A DNA stretch of 64,000 bases from Aquanectria penicillioides (lineage: Eukaryota; Ascomycota; Sordariomycetes; Hypocreales; Nectriaceae): positions 2,356,001 to 2,420,000 of the forward strand of contig PYIU01000002.1 of the NCBI GenBank assembly GCA_003415625.1, in the 5' to 3' direction. The position numbers were made by a program, and so were the translations under genes. Of the stretch, positions 35,303-47,532 are shown piece by piece. The notes beneath the pieces were generated by a model. The model saw nothing but the letters and a program-made list of their open reading frames with translations, made no database searches and had not been told where the DNA came from. Position 1 is the stretch's first letter. Each line of letters starts with the position of its first letter.

Positions 35303-38300
35303 TTCAGGAGTCGTTGGTGTTGATCGAGTTCGCAATCGATCTGTCCCTTCTCCCCCAAAGGGTCTTGCTTTGCTTTCGTATATCGACGTGCTAAGAGACG
35401 AAGCCACTGAACGTGGACATTCCTCCTAAAGCGTGGCCATGGGCGATCCTGGACATTGGCAGCGCATTCGTGGAACAGCAGAAAATGAAAGAAAAGAAAG
35501 TTGCATTCCTTGAACCCAGGCAGACAACCTGGACACGTGAAGTTCGCATATTGAAGCTGGTTGGTCACGGATATGTTCCGATTCTGCTGGGCTTGCCAAG
35601 GCCTGGAGAAGGTTGATGCTGAGACAGGCGTGTCTTATTCTGTCATGCGTTTCGTGGACTTCGTCTGTCAAGAATTTTTGTCAGTGCTCGGCCCTTTGAA
35701 ACCGACATACATATTGCTGTGGATGGTGTCGCGGATGCTGCTTGGGGAAGACTGCGTTCATTTTTTATTTCTTTTGGTTGTTGTTTTGTCCGCTGGGAAG
35801 GGGGCATGAGAAAGAAATCGTACGAATGATGGGTTGAAAAGTTCCGTTAAACATCATTTGCACATCTGGAGTGTAGATCTAGATTACGATACCGATCCTC
35901 TCGCTTTGTGTCGAAGACGCCACGTTGATCATCTTGGCCGATCTCTGCTAGCCCTTGAATAGCGACACCCCTGCGGCAGGTCTCTAGAATGTCATCATAA
36001 CCCCGCCATGGGCGTGAGCCACCAGCAACGCTTGGGTTTGTGTCTGAGTCTGAGTCTGTGCCAGGGTCGACCAGGCGTCATTGGTGACGATCACGAAGCC
36101 GTTACATCATGCACTTGCAGAGATCACTGCTTTGGGACATGCAAAGGGGTCATGATTGACACAAAGTCTCAAGTTGTGTCCAACGGGATGCAACAGACAA
36201 AGTTGAGGCTTGAGAAGAAGCAGGTTACCCTAGAGTTGGTAACTGTCGTTTGCTCGCTTGGGCGTATCCAAACCTGCACTAGAAACTGGATACCTCGCTG
36301 TTCATGTCCGCGACTCCTTTCGGACTGGTAGATCTAGAGTCGCTGTTCAAGTTGTGCTATCGAGTACGTGCCACCATTATATCAATGCAATCATACCGTT
36401 GTTGGATTCTAAACTGACTGTTAAATCGTCAACGCTGTCAGTCATGTCTTGAACGGAGTTTCCATCATGCCCTACAAATTATCGCAAATTGCCCCGAGGG
36501 GTAGCGGCCAGTGTCACAAAAGATCTGAGCTGAGAATACCGACACATCCTAATGACATCCGATGATATTCAATGACATTCCGAGTACGTACAGCGATAAA
36601 GGTCACATCGGTACTCGGACTCCGTGGGATAAATTTCTTGGACCCCCTTGGAAATCAGCGGTCAATAGAGGCAGCTGCTTCTCTAGGGCCACATTGGAGT
36701 CGTATTCACGAATTATGACAGTCAGGATTTATCAGCGCCAGCTTATTCGGTGAGATTGTGGAACAATAGCATGGATTGTACGAAGACGAGGTAAGAACTG
36801 CTATGAGGACTTCTATTTTATATTCTAAAAAGCGAAGAAATCGGATGTAAAAGTGACAAAGAATAGGAACAAGCCCCATAGCGTATGTGCCTAGCCCACG
36901 AATAGATTCTAGGGCCTTCCGCCTAGGTGCGAGCATGGCATACTGAATATTGAGGTTGGTGCCTCGATTCAGCCATGAATCAGTGCAGCCCAGGGAGTCT
37001 TCGACATAATTCTCAGGCTGATAGAGCTGCTTTCAAGATCTTGGATCCCGAGTGTTGCGTTCAGCTCCTATGCCAAGGATGTCAATGGAAATGCTCACCT
37101 GTGGTGTTGCAAGAACCGTCAGCTCAAGGCCAGGATGAATTTATCTATTGCCTGTGTCGCGGACCGGTACTGGACTGTGAATGCAGGGAGGAAATTGAAC
37201 ACAAATTTCATGGAAATCCGCTAAACGAGACATCTACTCTCGTCCAAAAAAGATTACTGCTACGAGACATCGGAACTCTTTCCTAGATTCGCGCCATTGT
37301 GACAATTCGAGGTGTACGGTACACAATCTTCAAAAGAGTACCATGACAGATATGCTGACAAGGGCGAGAAAAGCGGTGATCCCTGGATGAATGTAATTAA
37401 AATAGATATTTGGCATGATTAACCTATGCTGGCATCTGTCCATGAAGGCCGTGCGACAAGGCCGCATCTTGGGTTTCCACAATGAAATCTATCGCCACAT
37501 CTTACCTCGGACGAGGCTCATCTCGACAGGCCGGCTCAAGTTGCCCGATGAAGGCCCTGCGAAGCACGGGTATGCGGAGCACGAAGAAATACCTACAAGG
37601 ATAATTCACCTGCTGGGTGGAAGGCGCCAAAACCAGGAGCTGAATTCTCACTGACAATACAGATGACGAGGCGCGCAAGGAGGATGATTGAATTTCGTGA
37701 CGGAAGAATCGAGACGACGAATGCGGAAGCCTAATTCTCTACCAGTTACTTGGATGACCTCTTCTCTGTAAGGGTTCCCTATTCGGGGTATTGCCTATCT
37801 GTGGAGATAATGCCGGCATAGATATCCCGGCAACGGCGGTGGGAAGCTCGAATGTGAAATCCATCAGACCTACGAATAGACGGATGCTGCCAATATTAGA
37901 CAGGCCCATAATATTTGCACTTGAGCACGCACGCATGCATGAGCCCCGTCGGTTCGGGCTTGGGGATTCTCATAATCGCTATCAGAGTTCGCCATCAAGT
38001 GTTGCTGCGGGTCCGTTCAGCTCGAACCCGGCCAACAGCTCCCACGCCATGACTTGTGAGCGAGACGCAATTAAACGATACGTAATTGGAGCGGATGGCT
38101 GCAGAAGGGCTCAATATGCGAGAATGAGCGGAATCACAGAGTCTTCAGTGTCACCGTGGACAACATGCGTCAACTGTGATACCGGACCATTGACATCGCA
38201 CAGAGCTTGGAGGTTGGAAGGGCTGGCCACGATCAAGTTAGACTAGGATCTCAGGGCGTGGCAGGGGTTCTAAGAGCCGGGGCTGTGACTGGAGAGGACC

Positions 38301-39077
38301 GGGCCGAATTGGCAAGACTGTCAGGGCGTACGTAGCTGGCCGTCATATCGGGGAGAGTGCGGGAAGTTGGAAAGCTAAGGGGCGCTACATCGGTTGGGCA
38401 GTCGGCTAGCCAAGAGCAAGCATGGTGAAAATGAGACATTGCCACATGTGATGCTGCCAGTGGATGGGGAAAGGGTGGGTTGCCTTGTTGGCAGCTAGCC
38501 ACATGTGTATTATCATGGTGGTTTTTTTTTTTTTAATAATTTTTATTTTATTTTTTCTTCCTTAGTTGAAAGCTGGTGAATTTAATGCAAAGCAGATTGA
38601 TAGTGCGTATTCTTGCTGTGGCTGTGACTGCTGACTGCTGAATAGATTAGCATGTTGGCTTTCAGTGCTCACTCATCTGTACGAGGCAAACTGGGTCAGG
38701 GCATGAAGATAGAGTGGACCTGGACCCAAACTTGGACCTATCGTGGACTTTGGGGTTGACGGCGAGAATTATCATTGTCTGTGGTGACAACAGTGGCCCG
38801 CGAGGCCATGCATCTCGTGCATCTATCAGCAGTGTGATGACAATGATGACGGAGGCGCTGAGGCGAATACTATGTAGCGTGGCTGCAGAATTAGGGTAAG
38901 GCGATCATGTAGTTTAAGCAAACTCTTTTTGGCGAGAGGCTCTACATAATCTTTTGGCATTGACAGTTCTGGGGCCTTCTTTGCCTACTGGGAAATGGGA
39001 AGTGGAGGAATAGGCCAGGTGCAGTTGACCAACTCAGCGCCTGGAAACCAACAGTGCTTTTCCCTCAGGCATGATGG

Positions 39078-39096
39078 TTTTTTTTTTTTTTTTTTT
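39078..39096. repeat. Poly-T tract (19 T)
   Basis: Nineteen consecutive T, intergenic. Similar T runs occur at 33760-33777 and 50412-50428. Confidence 0.9.
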
Positions 39097-40014
39097 CGGT
39101 ATCTGTCCAATGGGAAACCGCATCTATTGGTCGCAGTGGAGGCGGCTGTTGGTTTCTAGCGCGTTTCAGGACTGGAGCCCCTGGAGCCGCTGTCAGGGGT
39201 CGGCCACTCAGAGCAACCTTCCAAGGGCTCTTTACCCCTGGCTAGAGGGCTGAAAGGGCTTTAAGGCGGGATCACCGTGACGTGGGAGAATGAGCTTAAT
39301 CATTTTATCATTCTCCCCCTCCCCTCGGAAGGCTCCCCAACCAGGTGGCAATATGTGAAATGCAGTGAATTCGCCGAGAAAAAAGACCAAAAAAACAAGC
39401 GGCTTTGTTTGAAACACCGGGTCCGTTTCGCTGCCCAGAAAACACCAGTAAGCTTGTGCATGCACATGTCTATTCTTTTGGACCATATTTCCTATTTCTC
39501 TGCCATTCGTTCAATGCTTGCCGGGATGTCCCTTTGCGATGTAGGAACGAGAGAATAAACGGCTTGCAGGACGGCAATTGTTGATTGAAGAAAAAAAAAA
39601 AATGCTGCACTGATAGCGTTATTATTGACTCCAGATGTTATCCTCCCACCCCTGTTAGCCCAGACCAGATCTTTGTTGGGTGGGTGGCCAAGCAAAGAAA
39701 CGTCGCATTGGCCCTGCAATCTCCATGATCTGCAGCCGCTGGTGGAGGTGGCCGGGTGTCCCGTCTCTCCCCTTCTCACCTTAGTTTGTCTGTGTGAGAC
39801 GACGCTGTGCAACAGGAATAGGTCCCCCTCCTCCTTCAATATCAGATATAGGTCAGCAGGCGGCAACCGTGTTCCGAGCAGGATTCGCCGTTTACCTCTA
39901 GCCAGATTTTCGTATGAGGGAAGCCGAACAACCCGATGGGTCTCGAGAGCCTCACGGATTTAAAGCGTGTAGGGCGCGTCCAACCCATCCTCACCCTCGC
40001 CCACACTTCGTGAA

Positions 40015-40075
40015 GTGCGTGCGCGTGTGCCCATGTTGCGTGTGTGCGTGTGTGCCTGTACACATGTCGGTGTGC
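40015..40075. repeat. Imperfect (GT)n microsatellite
   Basis: GT/GC-rich dinucleotide repeat with GTGTGTGC variants. It is complementary to the CA repeat about 365 bp downstream. Confidence 0.9.
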
Positions 40076-40438
40076 TTCAACGTCTAGTTACACTAGAAGC
40101 CAGCACATTGCTGCCAAGAACAAACTACCGCAGACAGAGTCGTAGATGGTCACTCGCCAACACAGCAAAGGACGCTCAGCAGGCCCATCCGTCACCCCAT
40201 CAAACACCCTTGTTGAGGTCCACGAAAGCCCCCGTTCGATATCCATCATCCCATCTCAAGCCCCCATGCCCCATGGCCCCAAGCTTCAACAAAAGGAGCC
40301 ATAAGCCTAATCTGCCATGTCAATGCGGGAGTTGGATGCAGGTACGGGCAGCCAGGCCAGCCAGAGTTGCTCTGCAGATGTGCACTCCTGCAGGGTGCCG
40401 CCAATGCCTCAATGCCGACTGACAACCGCCTCGAGATG

Positions 40439-40509
40439 CACACAACCACACACACACATACACACACATACATACACACACACACACGCACGCACACGCA
40501 CACACACTC
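40439..40509. repeat. Imperfect (CA)n microsatellite
   Basis: CACACA with interspersed CATA and CGCA units. It creates long spurious frames on both strands (for example a Cys-Val run on the minus strand). Complementary to the GT repeat at 40015-40075. Confidence 0.92.
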
Positions 40510-41601
40510 AAGACACTTGACACTAGGCACTAGGCACGGAGCGCAACACAACCTGAAGCGTGGCTTGAATGAAAGCCCGAGATGGTCCAATCCTTTGCTC
40601 GGCTGCAACTCGGTCAGGGTAGCACTCGCAAGTAGCGCCCTGTCGTCATAGGTCGGGTCTACGAAGAGGCCTCGATAACGAGATGAACAGCGAGAGGGGG
40701 AGCAGAGCCTGGCGACCCCTGAGGCGCATCGCAGCCCAGCATCTACATCCATCGCTCCGGTCTCCGACAGCAGGCCAGCTGGTAATATGCCGATGGATGG
40801 AATGGCAGATTGAACGTGCTGCGTAGGATCTATGTACCTTGCTTGCCGAGTTTTTGTGCACACGCGCGCGCCAGTAGCATCCTGGCCCGCCCAAGGCCAT
40901 GACCACCTCCTGGACCACTGAGCTTACAGCACTTACAACCACGATCCCTGGCACGCACGCCCTGAGCTGAGCGCAACCACAGTAGTTCGGGCAGTGCCCC
41001 TCCCCTCGCCCGCTCGCCCAAACAGGCTACCTAGGTACCTAGCAATGCCCGCTAGGCACTGAGTCCCTGAGTCCCTACGACCCAAGGATTCACAAGACCC
41101 TCACCTCACCTTCGTCCAACCCGGCCCTCCTCTTATTCTTCCTTCTTCCTTCACCCTCTTTCTCTTCTCTTTTCGTACACTGCAGAAGCTTGCTGAGCAC
41201 GTCCTCTCTTTTTATTCTCTCTCTTTTCTTCCAGCAGGCCCCCCCGCGACTTGTTGGCTCCCCTCTTTTGTCATTTATCATTCGCTCTTTCGTCAACCTT
41301 CTTTTTGTCGACTCGAGTCTGATTCACACTCGTTGCGACGTAGTTGGTTTGCATCACGTTCATTCTTCTCACAGGTGCTCCGGTATCACCTGCAGTTTCC
41401 CATTGCACTTCTCTCTCTCGACCTTCTCCTCCCAAAGAGAAGTCCGACTTCATTCTTGGTTGCCGCCGTCCTAGAGACCGTCACCTAAACCAGCCATCTT
41501 CTTGATCGCTTCCTCCTTCCGATAAACAAACCAATTTCCGTTCGATTCAAACCTGGCTTCTTCGAAATAGAAACTTTTTTTTTCTTTCGAAATCCTCCGT
41601 C

Positions 41602-43247
41602 ATGAAGTTCTTCATCGCTACCTCTCTCGCCGCCCTGGCCGGCACCGTCATGGCTAAGGACACTGGAACTTTCGCCGTCATGCACTTCAAGGGCAAGGAG
41701 GTGACCAAGGGCCGCGTGGATCCCATCCTTGCTCCCGGCAAGACATTCTCTCACGTTCACAGCGTCATGGGCGGCAGTGGTTTCGGCAAGAGTGCTACTG
41801 GACAGGACCTCCTCAAGTCCAACTGCACCAACGCCCTCGTCAAGGGTGACAACAGTGCCTACTGGTTCCCCTCTCTCTACTTCCACGACCCCGAGACTGG
41901 CAAGTTCGAGTCGGTTGACCTCTACTACTTCAATGCCTACTACTTGTAAGTTGATATAGCATTTCCCCCACTGTAGCCTTTTTGCCTTGCCCCTAAAGGC
42001 AAGAGCAACTCTTATCATGGCTATATGCTCTCTCGAAACACCACTCGCTAACTTCAACAATTAGTTTCGAGGCCACCAATGACGATATCAAGCCATTCCC
42101 TGTTGGCTTGAGCATGGTCTCGGGTGATGCCATGACCCGTGTCATGCCCGAAGCTGGTGCCAAGGCCAACCTCGACCCTTCCAAGGGTGCCGTCAACCCC
42201 GCGAGGATGACCTGCCCCCGTTTGAATAACAACTTCAACCCCCCGTCTTGGGATCCTAACTCCGATGGTTCTATGGAAGGTGTTGGTGACTCTTCCAACC
42301 TCGGTGAAGGTGTTGGTTTCCCCTACCGAACCTGTGATGGTCTGTACTCGCCTCTCCGTGCTGACGTCCACTTTCCGTCTTGCTACAACCCTGAGGCGGG
42401 TCTCACAAGCTTCAAGACCAACATGGTCTTCCCCTCAGACAACAACGGCAAGCTTGACTGCCCTGATGGCTACATCCACGTTCCTCACCTTTTCTACGAG
42501 GCCTACTGGGACACCCAGAAGTACAAGGGTCGTTGGGAGGAGGGCACTGATGAGCAGCCTTTCGTCTTCTCTAACGGCGATGTCACTGGTTACAGCAGCC
42601 ACGGAGATTTCTTGGCTGGTTGGGACGAGGATCTTCTCAAGCACATCATTGACACTTGTAACGCTGGTACTCTGGGCATGGACACCTGCCCCGGCCTCTT
42701 CTACGGTACTAATGATGAGGAGTGCACCATTCCATCAGAGGTTGATGAGGAGGTCAATGGTACCTTGGACAAGCTGCCTGGCAACAACCCTCTGAGCGGT
42801 TTCAAGTACGGCAGTGGCAGCTCCGGCAGCTCCGGCAGCTCTTCCAGCAGTGCGGCTGGCAGTTCTTCCACCAGCACCAAGACTTCTGGAGGCGAGGCTA
42901 CTTCCAAGGCTGCTTCTGCCATTACCGCTGCTTCGGCCACCGAGTATGCTGCTCCGGGAGAGTCGACCACTCAGGCCCCTTACCAGCAGACGGGTTCAGC
43001 CGAGGCTGCTGCTTCCTCCAAGGCCAGCACTTACTCTCAGCCCCCCGTCGCAGTTACTGTTAGCTCACAGTCCGAGGCTGTCAAGGCCACTGACCTTTCC
43101 AGCTACAGTGCCAAGCCTACCTCTTGCAAGCGCAAGGTTCACACTGTCTGGAACACAGTCACTGTTACTGCTGAGGCTCCTGCCCAGACCAAGGTCTACA
43201 AGAAGGACTTTGTGCGCCGACATGCCCACGGCCATCGCCGCCACTAA
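41602..43247 (+). CDS. Secreted DUF1996 protein with Ser/Ala-rich C-terminus
   Basis: Exons 41602-41945 and 42065-43247 (119-nt intron with GCTAAC branch), 508 aa. A signal peptide (MKFFIATSLAALAGTVMA) is followed by the DUF1996 core, ~20-300, with HFKGKEVTKGRVDPI, HVHSVMGGSGF, NCTNALVKGDNSAYWFPSLY, FPSCYNPEAGL, GYIHVPHLFYEAYWD and GDFLAGWDEDLLKHIIDTC. The His and Asp/Glu clusters and paired Cys are typical of this large fungal family. A Gly/Ser- then Ser/Thr/Ala-rich region (~335-450) looks like an O-glycosylated linker, and the protein ends with a very basic His/Arg tail (HAHGHRRH). Secretion or the cell wall is likely; enzymatic activity is not established. The C/T-rich leader suggests strong expression. 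Confidence 0.93.
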
Positions 43248-44080
43248 ATGGAACGGATTGGCTAAATTCTTCGATTCTTGGAACAATAGACTTTTTGTGG
43301 GAGGTTGAGATGACATAGCCTTTCGAACGACTCTTCGTCTGGTGCTTGTGGCAGGCGATATTTTTTTCACACGGATCTGGTGAAATCTTGCAAAGGGATG
43401 GGTAAAAGCGTGGGGCGATCTCGGCGGGACAGTGTTTCTTTTCTCTGAGACCCCTTTTGGGGTTGGATATTTTCGATTCTTGACTTGTACATTTTAAGGA
43501 ACATAGCTTCGCTTCTCGAGGGCCAAATGGGCAGTTGCAAGCCATGCTTGCATGCCTGGCATGAGTTCAGGCCCCAGAGGCCTGGAAATGAAATTTGAAT
43601 GAGTGAACATGACCAATATTGCCATGGAGCGAACGTGAAAAGTGGTGCAAAGCCGTCAAATCAATTGCTGGGAAATATGTGCCACTCATTCATTGCCTGT
43701 GTGCATCTTCGGTTTGCAATGCGCAGCCTCTGAACTGAAGAACACGCGCTGCCAACTATGTAGTTTGGAAATATGGACTTAAAAACCTCTCTAATCGTCC
43801 CATCACCCCCTCGGCAGTGAAAACAAAGCTCTGCGGCTCAAATTAAAGTTTTCATCCATGGACATGAAACCGGACTGGGTTCTGAGTGGGCAGTTACAGT
43901 CGGGTTGGTAGTCAACTAGTGCCTACCTACCTACCTAGGTAGTTATTGAGATTCTGGGGTTGAAGTGGGTAAACGCCGGGTAAACGCTACACCTGCCATC
44001 ATGGGATCCAGTCACCAATTTTCAAACCTGCAACAATCTGTCTACGAGGCGTCGAGGCCGTCAACCACCCGAAACTCAAC
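43248..44080. other. Spacer between DUF1996 gene and RCM1
   Basis: This 833-bp stretch holds the 3' UTR of the upstream gene and the RCM1 promoter. A palindromic TACCTACCTACCTAGGTA motif sits at 43924-43942, about 140 bp before the RCM1 start; related ACCTAGGT motifs lie at 41027-41043. No gene. Confidence 0.5.
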
Positions 44081-45955
44081 ATGTCCCTCTATCACGAGGC
44101 GGCTGAGTTCTTAGTCAGCTCCTCGTCTGCAGGGGGCAGCTTGAAATCTCGAGTTTTCAAAAGGAAGAATCTCAAGTCGTCGCCTAACCAGGTGTATGCA
44201 CTTGTTTTGGAGACTTGCAAATGGAGCCCCATTCTCAAGGAAGTCATTGAGAAATCTGACCTCCTCAAACTTGAACGGAAGGTGAGAATGTATTTCCCCA
44301 AGAAATGCGGTCGCAAGTTTGCTGAACTTAGAGTATAGCTCACGCCTCCTTTGTCGCTGCTCCTGGTCCACGATTTCTTGTTAGCAAAGAAGGGCATTGC
44401 TCTGCCGCAAAGCCATGGATTACGAGCAGCTATCGAGAGGCACCGAGGCAGACTTTCTTCTGAGCTGACACGAGCTCGATTACGAAGACAGGCTGCCTCT
44501 ATCGGTGATCTGAAGGAGCAGGTCGAAAGAGACTCTGCTGGCGAAGAGGCAAACTATCCTCGATGGGCTCGCGTCAACGCGGTCAAGAGCACCCTGGAAG
44601 AACAGCTGGAGACGACATTCTCATCTTTTACAAGAGCCACCTCGGTCCAGGAGGTGATTACGAAACCAGGCAAACATCTCTTCATCGACCCGCACGTCCC
44701 TAACCTTGTCGCCATCACGTCTGGAATCGACTTAACGAAGACCGAGGCCTATGCTTCTGGCAAAATCATTCTTCAGGATAAGGCGTCGTGCTTCCCGGCT
44801 TACTTGTTGGACCCGCAATCTGAAGACGGAGATTTGATCGATGCGTGTTCCGCACCGGGCAATAAAACTACGCACTTGGCAGCTATTCTCAAAGAACACC
44901 GACCGGAGTTTGAGACTTCGCCACAGACGATCTATGCATTCGAAAAGGACCCCAGGCGAGCACAGACCTTGGAAAAAATGGTGACCACGGCGGGTTCCAA
45001 GAATGTCACTCGGATCGGATTTGGCCAAGACTTTTTGCAGGTGGATCCCCAGGCGGAGAGATACAAATCTGTGGGAGCGCTTCTTCTAGATCCGAGTTGC
45101 TCCGGGAGTGGCATCGTTGGGCGAGATTCTATGCCGGAGCTCCACCTGCCAGACAGCTCCAATGGCACGGAGAAGGGACCAGCGGGGAAAACGAATAAGC
45201 GCAAGAGGAAGCATGCCGAAGTTGAGGCGGAGCCTGCCAACATCATCATAGATGACGACGGGAATGAGACGGTCATGAAGTCTGACAAAGACCTTGAGAC
45301 TCGATTGGACGCCTTATCATCTTTCCAACTGACTCTGCTCTTGCATGCATTCCGCTTCCCGTTAGCAAGAAAGATAACATACTCAACCTGTTCTGTTCAC
45401 GCGCAGGAAAATGAAGGTGTGGTTATGCAGGCTCTCCAATCGGATATCGCCAAGGAGAGAAACTGGCGCATTCTCCTGCGGAAGGATCAGGTCTCTGGGA
45501 TGAGAGAGTGGCCCGTTCGAGGGCTAACCTCGGCATGTGGGGGCGATGAAGACGTGGCTGACGCCTGTATCCGCTCTTACAAGGACGACGGCCAAGGCGT
45601 CATGGGTTTCTTTGTCGCCGGCTTCGTGAGAGATGGAGCCCAAACCGCTGGGGCTATGAATGATGACGAGGGCCCATATTTACGAGATGATGATGGTGTC
45701 ATCATCCGAGATGTCCTCGGCATGCCCGTGTTGAAAGCAACTGGTGTACCGGTTTCATTCAATGCACGGGACGAATCTGGATCTGTGGGGGAGCAGGAAG
45801 AAGATGAAGAAGATGACGATGATAGCAGTAGCGATGCAAGCAGTGAAGAGATTGGTACAGATGCAAGATACCAGTCATACCACGGAGACGACGTGGGGGC
45901 GTCGCCTATGGGCAAAGATGGAGATGAATATGAGTGGCATGGGTTTGAAGATTGA
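44081..45955 (+). CDS. RCM1: 25S rRNA (cytosine-C5)-methyltransferase Rcm1 / NSUN5 family
   Basis: Rcm1 methylates one cytosine in large-subunit rRNA using S-adenosylmethionine, in the nucleolus. Exons 44081-44281 and 44339-45955 (57-nt intron ending in an in-frame TAG), 605 aa. The N-terminal helical part starts MSLYHEAAEFLV with KWSPILKEV. The Rossmann methyltransferase core has the SAM motif DACSAPGNKTTHLAA (~234), a YAFEKDPRRAQTLEKM helix, LLDPSCSGSGIVG (~315) holding the motif IV Cys, and YSTCSVHAQENEGVV (~414) holding the motif VI nucleophilic Cys, so both catalytic cysteines are present. A Lys/Arg-rich insertion (NKRKRKHAEVE) may aid nuclear entry. The C-terminus is very acidic (EEDEEDDDDSSSD). 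The frame is clean. Confidence 0.94.
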
Positions 45956-47532
45956 ACCTCTCTACCGGAGATGGAAGCTGAATGCGAGACGACTCGACCC
46001 TGGATACCTTCCTGTACCAATGACATGATTGACCTACGACCAGCGGTACGTGCCGAGGCACACAGCAACGACGTTAGCGAATGCGGCTCTTGTAGGCGAA
46101 ACCAGGCCGAATGGGGTCATGTCTCCTGACTTAAATGTCATCTGGCGTGAGCGGCACCGAGAGATTATAATACATTGAAAAAAAACAATTGAAAATTAAG
46201 CCCCTGGTCGGAGACCCAAGGATATTTAAAATCCGAATCCCGACTGGGAACCTTTCCTCATTTGGATTTGACTAGGATGAGGTGCTTTCTGGGTGACAGA
46301 AAAATGGTGCAATCTCAGCCGCAGTCGGGAGTAAGACCGGCCGACCGGCGCTCCGTTCAGGAGACGGACACAGGGACGGACCAACATGGACGGTTGACTC
46401 TGTGTTGGGTACCGCATTGCGTTGTCAGGCAGGCTCTCACTGCCTCGGCATGGTTCACCTGGGTATGTACTGACTATTGGCAAGGCTAGAGGCGATGGTT
46501 TGTCGCTAGAGCACGACTACGGCGTGCGTGGACACGCTCTTATCGAATAATTTGTTCAGATGAAGGCGAAACAAAGACAAGGTGGGAGGAAGCTCAAGGA
46601 TAAAATAAAACAAAATTGTGCAACCCACCCTCAGGCTTCGGAGCCGAGTCCACGGACGAAAGATGCGGGCGTTTTTGGTGGCGCCGCCGCACTCCCACAC
46701 CCAACCCCGACAGAGGCTTGACGACATGGTTCGCACTTTAGGATGTCTCCGACGGGCTCCCCCGTTAGTCCGCCATAGAAGCAGACAAAGCTCCGACGGA
46801 CTTTCCAGCAGGGACCCGCCAAGGCATTTCCCCCCTTCTCCTGGTATCTAGGCGCCGTGTCAAGCAAGTTACCGTCTTCTTGGGCTCTCCCGCTGCCAAG
46901 GTCCCTGGTCCGGAATTGGTGCACTGCAGGGATGCCGGCAGCGCGGCAGACCTGAGGAACTAGAGCGAGATGAAGCAACGTGGAATGGTTTGTCATGGGT
47001 CCGAGGCGTGGGCGGCCGGGATTGGGATTCGCCTTTCCCAAGGCGCCGTGGCTCCGATCTGGCATCCAGGATCTATCTCTTCTGGTGTTATCTTGGTTCG
47101 CCGTTGGTCCTGAACCTCGTCGCCCCGGCCGACCAACGTCATTCAGGCCGCAAGCTCGCTAAAGTCGGACCTCTCGCGGCTCCGATCCACGCACTTTGCG
47201 GTACGTATGTCGGAGGGACCCACGATACGGCTTTGCGGACGAGGGGTGTTCGTTGGGTGGATCTTGATGAAAAATGAACCCCAGATGTGATCTCGCGCTC
47301 CTCACATATATACCGGCTTGGCCTGCGGCGTGATGTCTTTGACTCCTCTGTTCCGACCTCTTGGTAGACCATAACACGGACAATCCTGGCCGACTTTAAA
47401 TCATCGTCGAGGACTTCCGACCTACATATATCATCGCCACGGCCGATCTCGATGCGACGGGCTTACCACACACACACCCCCCCTTACCAAAGAACACAAC
47501 GCGCGCCACTTTCGCCAGGCCCAACAGCCACG
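45956..47532. other. 1.6-kb spacer upstream of the DHA1 transporter
   Basis: No believable gene. TATATA at 47307-47312 lies about 225 bp before the proposed transporter ATG and could be a TATA element. 46130-46260 is AT-rich and holds the RCM1 3' end region. Confidence 0.45.

Larger units (their letters stand above)
31475..41601. other. 10-kb gene desert between the velvet and DUF1996 genes
   Basis: Many short ORFs, none with a recognisable domain or plausible exon structure. 36.4-38.3 kb differs slightly in texture (fewer homopolymers, several 80-150-codon frames) and could be a decayed gene or element, but I cannot identify it. Microsatellites lie at 40015-40075 and 40439-40509. From about 41100 to 41590 the plus strand is a C/T-rich leader of the DUF1996 gene, typical of strongly expressed fungal genes. 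No tRNA was found. Confidence 0.5.

Noticed and set aside
36975..38246. A small gene or element at 36.9-38.2 kb
   Set aside because: Frames of 100-150 codons exist but show no domain, signal peptide or consistent exon joining; left as unresolved.
40246..40863. 205-codon minus-strand frame
   Set aside because: Its length comes from the CA microsatellite, which gives a meaningless Cys-Val run.
6119..41601. tRNA or 5S rRNA genes in the intergenic regions
   Set aside because: GTTCGA-like spots (for example near 23476, 24788 and 40230) lack a pairing T-stem and any acceptor stem or A/B box; no 5S consensus was found.
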